Part shown: positions 60,847-64,000 of the stretch, one piece after another
How the letters are laid out: every line of letters starts with the position of its first letter
Position numbering within the stretch: the stretch's first letter is position 1
NCBI RefSeq assembly: GCF_003258705.1
Contig: NZ_CP029480.1
Coordinates: 4,588,001 to 4,652,000, forward strand
DNA from: Arcticibacterium luteifluviistationis
Lineage (GTDB): Bacteria > Bacteroidota > Bacteroidia > Cytophagales > Spirosomataceae
DNA length: 64,000 bases
Direction: 5' to 3'
Notes under the pieces: generated by a model
The model's input: only the letters and a program-made list of their open reading frames with translations
Told to the model about the DNA's origin: nothing
Database searches by the model: none
Position numbers and translations under genes: made by a program

Positions 60847-63800
60847 ATGAAGAAAAAAATATTTTTCAAGCTCTCTTTGGTCACGCTTTTTGCCTTAACA
60901 TCGGTTGTCAGTTTTGGACAACAGGTGATAAAAGGTCAAGTGATTGACGAAAACGACGAAGCCCTTATTGGAGTAACTGTAGCAGTACAGGGTTCAACCA
61001 GGGGAACCATGACAGATGTGGATGGGAAATATAGCGTTTCTGCAAGTGCTGCGGAGAAGCTTGTGTTTTCTTTTGTGGGCTATAAAGCCACTACAGTAAC
61101 AGTGGGTAACCAAACTACTATTGATGTAAAATTAGATACCGACCAAGCTTTACTAGATGAGGTAGTGGTAGTAGGTTACGGTGTGGTACAAAAGAAAGAC
61201 TTAACAGGTGCAGTGAGTCAGGTAGATGCCGAGCAGCTAGCAGACATGCCAGCTTCCAGAGTAGATCAAATGCTGCAAGGAAGGTCTTCTGGTGTTATGG
61301 TGACTTCAGCTAATGGTTCTCCAGGTGCGAGGTCTTCTATTAGAATTAGAGGAGGAAACTCTATCAATGCTGATAACGAACCTCTTTATGTAATTGACGG
61401 ATTTATTGTGGGTACAGACTTTAACCTTAATAATATCAATACTAATGATATTGAATCTATTGAGGTATTAAAAGATGCTACCGCTATTTCTATTTATGGA
61501 ACAAGGGGAGCAAATGGTGTAATATTAATCACTACTAAAAGCGGAGAATCTTTTGGTAGCGAAAAGCCAAATGTATCGCTTAACCTTTATACAGGTATCC
61601 AGCAAATGGCCAGAAAAATAGATTATCTGGATGGATATGACAGAGCTGTTTATGGTACTGAGTTTGCGGCCAACTCTGGAAGTGCTGACCCGTTTGCAGA
61701 TAAAAGTGAAATAGGAAACTCTGATTGGCAAGATTTAATTTCTCAAACAGGAACAGTTTCTAATCTTGATGTTTCTATTGGAGGAAGTACTAAAGATTTA
61801 AACTATTATATTTCTGCCAATTATTTTAACCAGGAAGGTATAATTAAAGGAACAGGTTTAGAGCGTTATAACTTTAGAGCAAACCTTGACTTTAAGCTTA
61901 ACAAGAAATTAAAAGCTGGAGTAAGATTAAATGGAGCTTTTACCGAAACAGAAAACGATAAGACAGATTTATGGGCCATGAGAAGTGCTTTGACTGCATT
62001 CCCAACCTATTATCCTGATGGAGTTACTTTCTGGGATCAGAACATTGTTCAGGGTGGAGCATTCGCTAATCCTTTGGCTGATATCACTCTTAAAACAGAT
62101 CATACTTTTGGTACCAACCTTCTTACCACGGCTTATTTAGAATATAGCCCTTGGAAAGATGTGGTTATCAGGTCTACTATTGGACCTAAAATCAACTGGA
62201 CTAAGAGAAATCAGTTTGACCCAGGTACCCTTCCGGCTAGAGCAGCTGCTCAGCGAGGTGGTTTAGCTCAAATTGACAATGTTTTTGAGTTTGACATTCT
62301 TCAAGAGAATACTATTTCTTATTCAAAAGAGCTTAACGAGAATAATAGAATCAACGTTTTAGGTGGTTTTACTTGGCAAAAAGGCTTAAGAGAAACTACC
62401 TATGCTCAGACGCAAGGTATTTCTATTGACGCCATTAATTATGATAACCTAAGTATTGGAGACCCTTTAACATATAGAGTAGGTTCTACTTTGGCAGATT
62501 CTAGACAGTTGGTGTCTTGGTTGGGTAGAGCAAATTATTCTCTTAAAGATAGGTACTTATTTACAGCGGTAGCTCGAGTAGATGGAGCTTCGGTTTATTC
62601 AGGGTCTAATAATGCTTATGCTTTCTTCCCTTCTGCTGCTTTTGCTTGGAGAATTATTGACGAGCCATTTATGCAAAACCAAAACCTTTTTTCAAACCTT
62701 AAGTTTAGAACAAGTTTAGGTTCGGCAGGTAAGGAGTCTATTAGTCCTTATAGCACTTTAGCTGTTTTAAATAATAATGTGTTGGTTTTTAATGACACAC
62801 AAGCAATTGGTATTCAAAAAGGAAGACCGGCTAATCCAGAACTTAAATGGGAAACTACTACACAGTTAGATATTGGTTTGGAGTTTGGATTTTTAAATAA
62901 CAGACTTTCTGGTGAAATAGATTATTACTACAAGAAGACAAAGGATTTATTGTTGGCAAGACAAATTCCTAAAGTGACGGGTTTTGATACTAAGTTGGAG
63001 AATATTGGTTCTATCCAGAATCAAGGTTTAGAGTTTATGTTAAATTCTATTAACGTTAATTCTAAAGACTTTAAATGGGAGTCTTCAATAACCGTTTCAG
63101 GAAACAGGTCAAAGATTTTGAACCTAGCGGGTTCTGATGAAATCATAATTTATTCATTGGAGCAAGGTGGCCCAGGGGCTAAGTTAATAGTAGGTCAGCC
63201 AGTGGGTGTATTTACGGGAGTTCAATACTTAGGAACTTATAAATCTCAAGAGGAAATAGATTCAGACGGAAACTTAGGTGTACGTCAGGTAATAGGTGGC
63301 CCACGTTTTAAAGATGAAAACGGTGATGGTAAAATTAATAATGATGACCATATAATGATGGGTAATCCGGAACCTAAATTCTTTGGTGGAATTAATAACA
63401 GTTTCGTTTATAAGAACTTTAGTTTGGATGTTTTCTTCCAAGGGACTTATGGTAATGATATCTACCATGAGGCAAACGTGTCAAATTTATTTGGTTTAAG
63501 TGAAGCAAATATTTATGCAGAAGCTGCTGATAGATGGAGTCCTGAAAACCCTACCTCTGATATTCCAAAAGCGGGTGGAATTGCTAGTATTTCTGATGTG
63601 GTTTCTAACTCAGCTATGCTGGAAGATGGCTCACACCTAAGACTAAAGAGTTTAAAACTGGGCTACAACATACCACTTAAGAGTAATGCAATCAAGAGCC
63701 TGAATGTTTATGGGGTTGGAAATAACCTTTTCTTGATTTCAAAGTTTAGAGGTTATGACCCAGAGGCTACCAGATTTGGTACAAACTCTACCGTAAGAGG

Positions 63801-63864
63801 TATAATTAGGAATCAATATCCTAATGCTAAAACGTTCACAGTTGGTTTAAAAGCAGACTTTTAA
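60847..63864 (+). CDS. SusC/RagA family TonB-linked outer-membrane transporter
   Basis: 1005 residues. Signal peptide to about FGQQ; then a carboxypeptidase-regulatory-like domain (VIKGQVIDENDEALIGVTVAVQGSTRGTMTDVDGKYSV); a TonB box (LDEVVVVGYGVVQKKDLTGAVSQV) and plug (PASRVDQMLQGRSSGVMVTS, IRIRGGNSINADNEPLYVIDGF, IEVLKDATAISIYGTRGANGVILITTK); then the 22-strand barrel to a terminal Phe (VGLKADF). It imports large oligosaccharides with the SusD lipoprotein encoded next. No separate anti-sigma or STN domain, so regulation is through the HTCS. Confidence 0.96.
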   Translation: MKKKIFFKLSLVTLFALTSVVSFGQQVIKGQVIDENDEALIGVTVAVQGSTRGTMTDVDGKYSVSASAAEKLVFSFVGYKATTVTVGNQTTIDVKLDTDQALLDEVVVVGYGVVQKKDLTGAVSQVDAEQLADMPASRVDQMLQGRSSGVMVTSANGSPGARSSIRIRGGNSINADNEPLYVIDGFIVGTDFNLNNINTNDIESIEVLKDATAISIYGTRGANGVILITTKSGESFGSEKPNVSLNLYTGIQQMARKIDYLDGYDRAVYGTEFAANSGSADPFADKSEIGNSDWQDLISQTGTVSNLDVSIGGSTKDLNYYISANYFNQEGIIKGTGLERYNFRANLDFKLNKKLKAGVRLNGAFTETENDKTDLWAMRSALTAFPTYYPDGVTFWDQNIVQGGAFANPLADITLKTDHTFGTNLLTTAYLEYSPWKDVVIRSTIGPKINWTKRNQFDPGTLPARAAAQRGGLAQIDNVFEFDILQENTISYSKELNENNRINVLGGFTWQKGLRETTYAQTQGISIDAINYDNLSIGDPLTYRVGSTLADSRQLVSWLGRANYSLKDRYLFTAVARVDGASVYSGSNNAYAFFPSAAFAWRIIDEPFMQNQNLFSNLKFRTSLGSAGKESISPYSTLAVLNNNVLVFNDTQAIGIQKGRPANPELKWETTTQLDIGLEFGFLNNRLSGEIDYYYKKTKDLLLARQIPKVTGFDTKLENIGSIQNQGLEFMLNSINVNSKDFKWESSITVSGNRSKILNLAGSDEIIIYSLEQGGPGAKLIVGQPVGVFTGVQYLGTYKSQEEIDSDGNLGVRQVIGGPRFKDENGDGKINNDDHIMMGNPEPKFFGGINNSFVYKNFSLDVFFQGTYGNDIYHEANVSNLFGLSEANIYAEAADRWSPENPTSDIPKAGGIASISDVVSNSAMLEDGSHLRLKSLKLGYNIPLKSNAIKSLNVYGVGNNLFLISKFRGYDPEATRFGTNSTVRGIIRNQYPNAKTFTVGLKADF

Positions 63865-63876
63865 AGAATAAGACAA

Positions 63877-64000
63877 ATGAGAAAGATAGTAGTATTATTA
63901 ACGGTAGTTTTCTTGAGCTCTTGCTCAGGTTTTCTAGAAGAAAACGTAAGGGGGATTATATCTCCAAATAACTTTTATAATTCGGATCAAGAGGCTATTC
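63877..64000 (+). CDS. SusD/RagB family nutrient-binding lipoprotein, N-terminal part
   Basis: ATG at 63877, 12 bases after the susC stop, and runs off the window edge. The first 41 codons give a lipoprotein signal (VVLLTVVFLSSC) followed by SGFLEENVRGIISPNNFYNSDQEAI, the usual start of SusD proteins (Cys, then 'FLEE/D...P..F(Y).(t)..(D/E)a'). It covers the SusC barrel and grips oligosaccharide. Confidence 0.9.
   Translation, partial: MRKIVVLLTVVFLSSCSGFLEENVRGIISPNNFYNSDQEAI

Overview
The window is a chromosomal stretch of a member of the Bacteroidota, most likely a Cytophagales-type bacterium. This rests on a gliding lipoprotein GldH next to a RicT/PSP1 protein, a SusC/SusD pair with a hybrid two-component (HTCS) regulator, a TSP3-repeat OmpA protein, a split transhydrogenase, a fused 2-oxoacid dehydrogenase E1, mostly weak Shine-Dalgarno sites, and TAnnTTTG (-7 type) motifs in front of several genes. 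The DNA is AT-rich and the genes are densely packed. The order-level placement is inference.

Layout. 1-4.5 kb: tail of a YceI-like gene, chromate transporter, a NarL-type two-component pair with two unknown genes, and a PspC-like protein. 4.5-9.1 kb: an isolated nuoD, a class IV aminotransferase, a Dabb lipoprotein and an aldo/keto reductase, plus a 46-codon membrane ORF at 7327-7467. 9.2-11.3 kb: an exported unknown, a membrane/coiled-coil protein of AbiC-like appearance, and tRNA-Asn. 11.5-16.7 kb: two crotonases (one with all dienoyl-CoA isomerase catalytic residues), a thioesterase, a DUF1573 protein and the fused E1. 16.9-28.3 kb: OmpA/TSP3 protein, M28 peptidase, YifB/ComM, a DUF255 thioredoxin protein, DsbD and a membrane dipeptidase. 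28.4-30.3 kb: a LexA-like XRE/S24 regulator behind an operator-like palindrome, then an IS200-type Y1 (RAYT-like) transposase flanked by five REP hairpins on the left and five in inverted orientation on the right. 30.4-41 kb: GNAT, DoxX, TPR protein, MenA, glutathione peroxidase, PntB-PntA2-PntA1, a DPP-IV-like peptidase and an HNH endonuclease that ends in a WYL-like domain. 41.2-47.2 kb: NIPSNAP protein, glycerate kinase, and a three-gene operon of FGGY kinase, GH29 fucosidase and NahK-like sugar kinase. 47.4-55 kb: purD, ricT, gldH, two tandem thioredoxin-TPR paralogues whose 3' ends are almost identical, map and a YffB/ArsC-like protein. 55-64 kb: the left part of a polysaccharide utilisation locus: sulfatase, HTCS, SusC and the start of SusD.

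How the genes fit together. Most are housekeeping or envelope functions. The two glycan regions (fucosidase operon; sulfatase-HTCS-SusCD) point to use of sulfated or fucosylated polysaccharide: the HTCS would sense a liberated glycan in the periplasm and switch on SusCD, while the sulfatase prepares the substrate. The most distinctive accessory structures are the symmetrical REP-RAYT block, the HNH-WYL fusion behind a 14-bp hairpin, and the homogenised 3' ends of the thioredoxin pair. I saw no convincing complete novel defence or mobile system; the HNH-WYL gene and the REP-RAYT block are the best candidates for follow-up.
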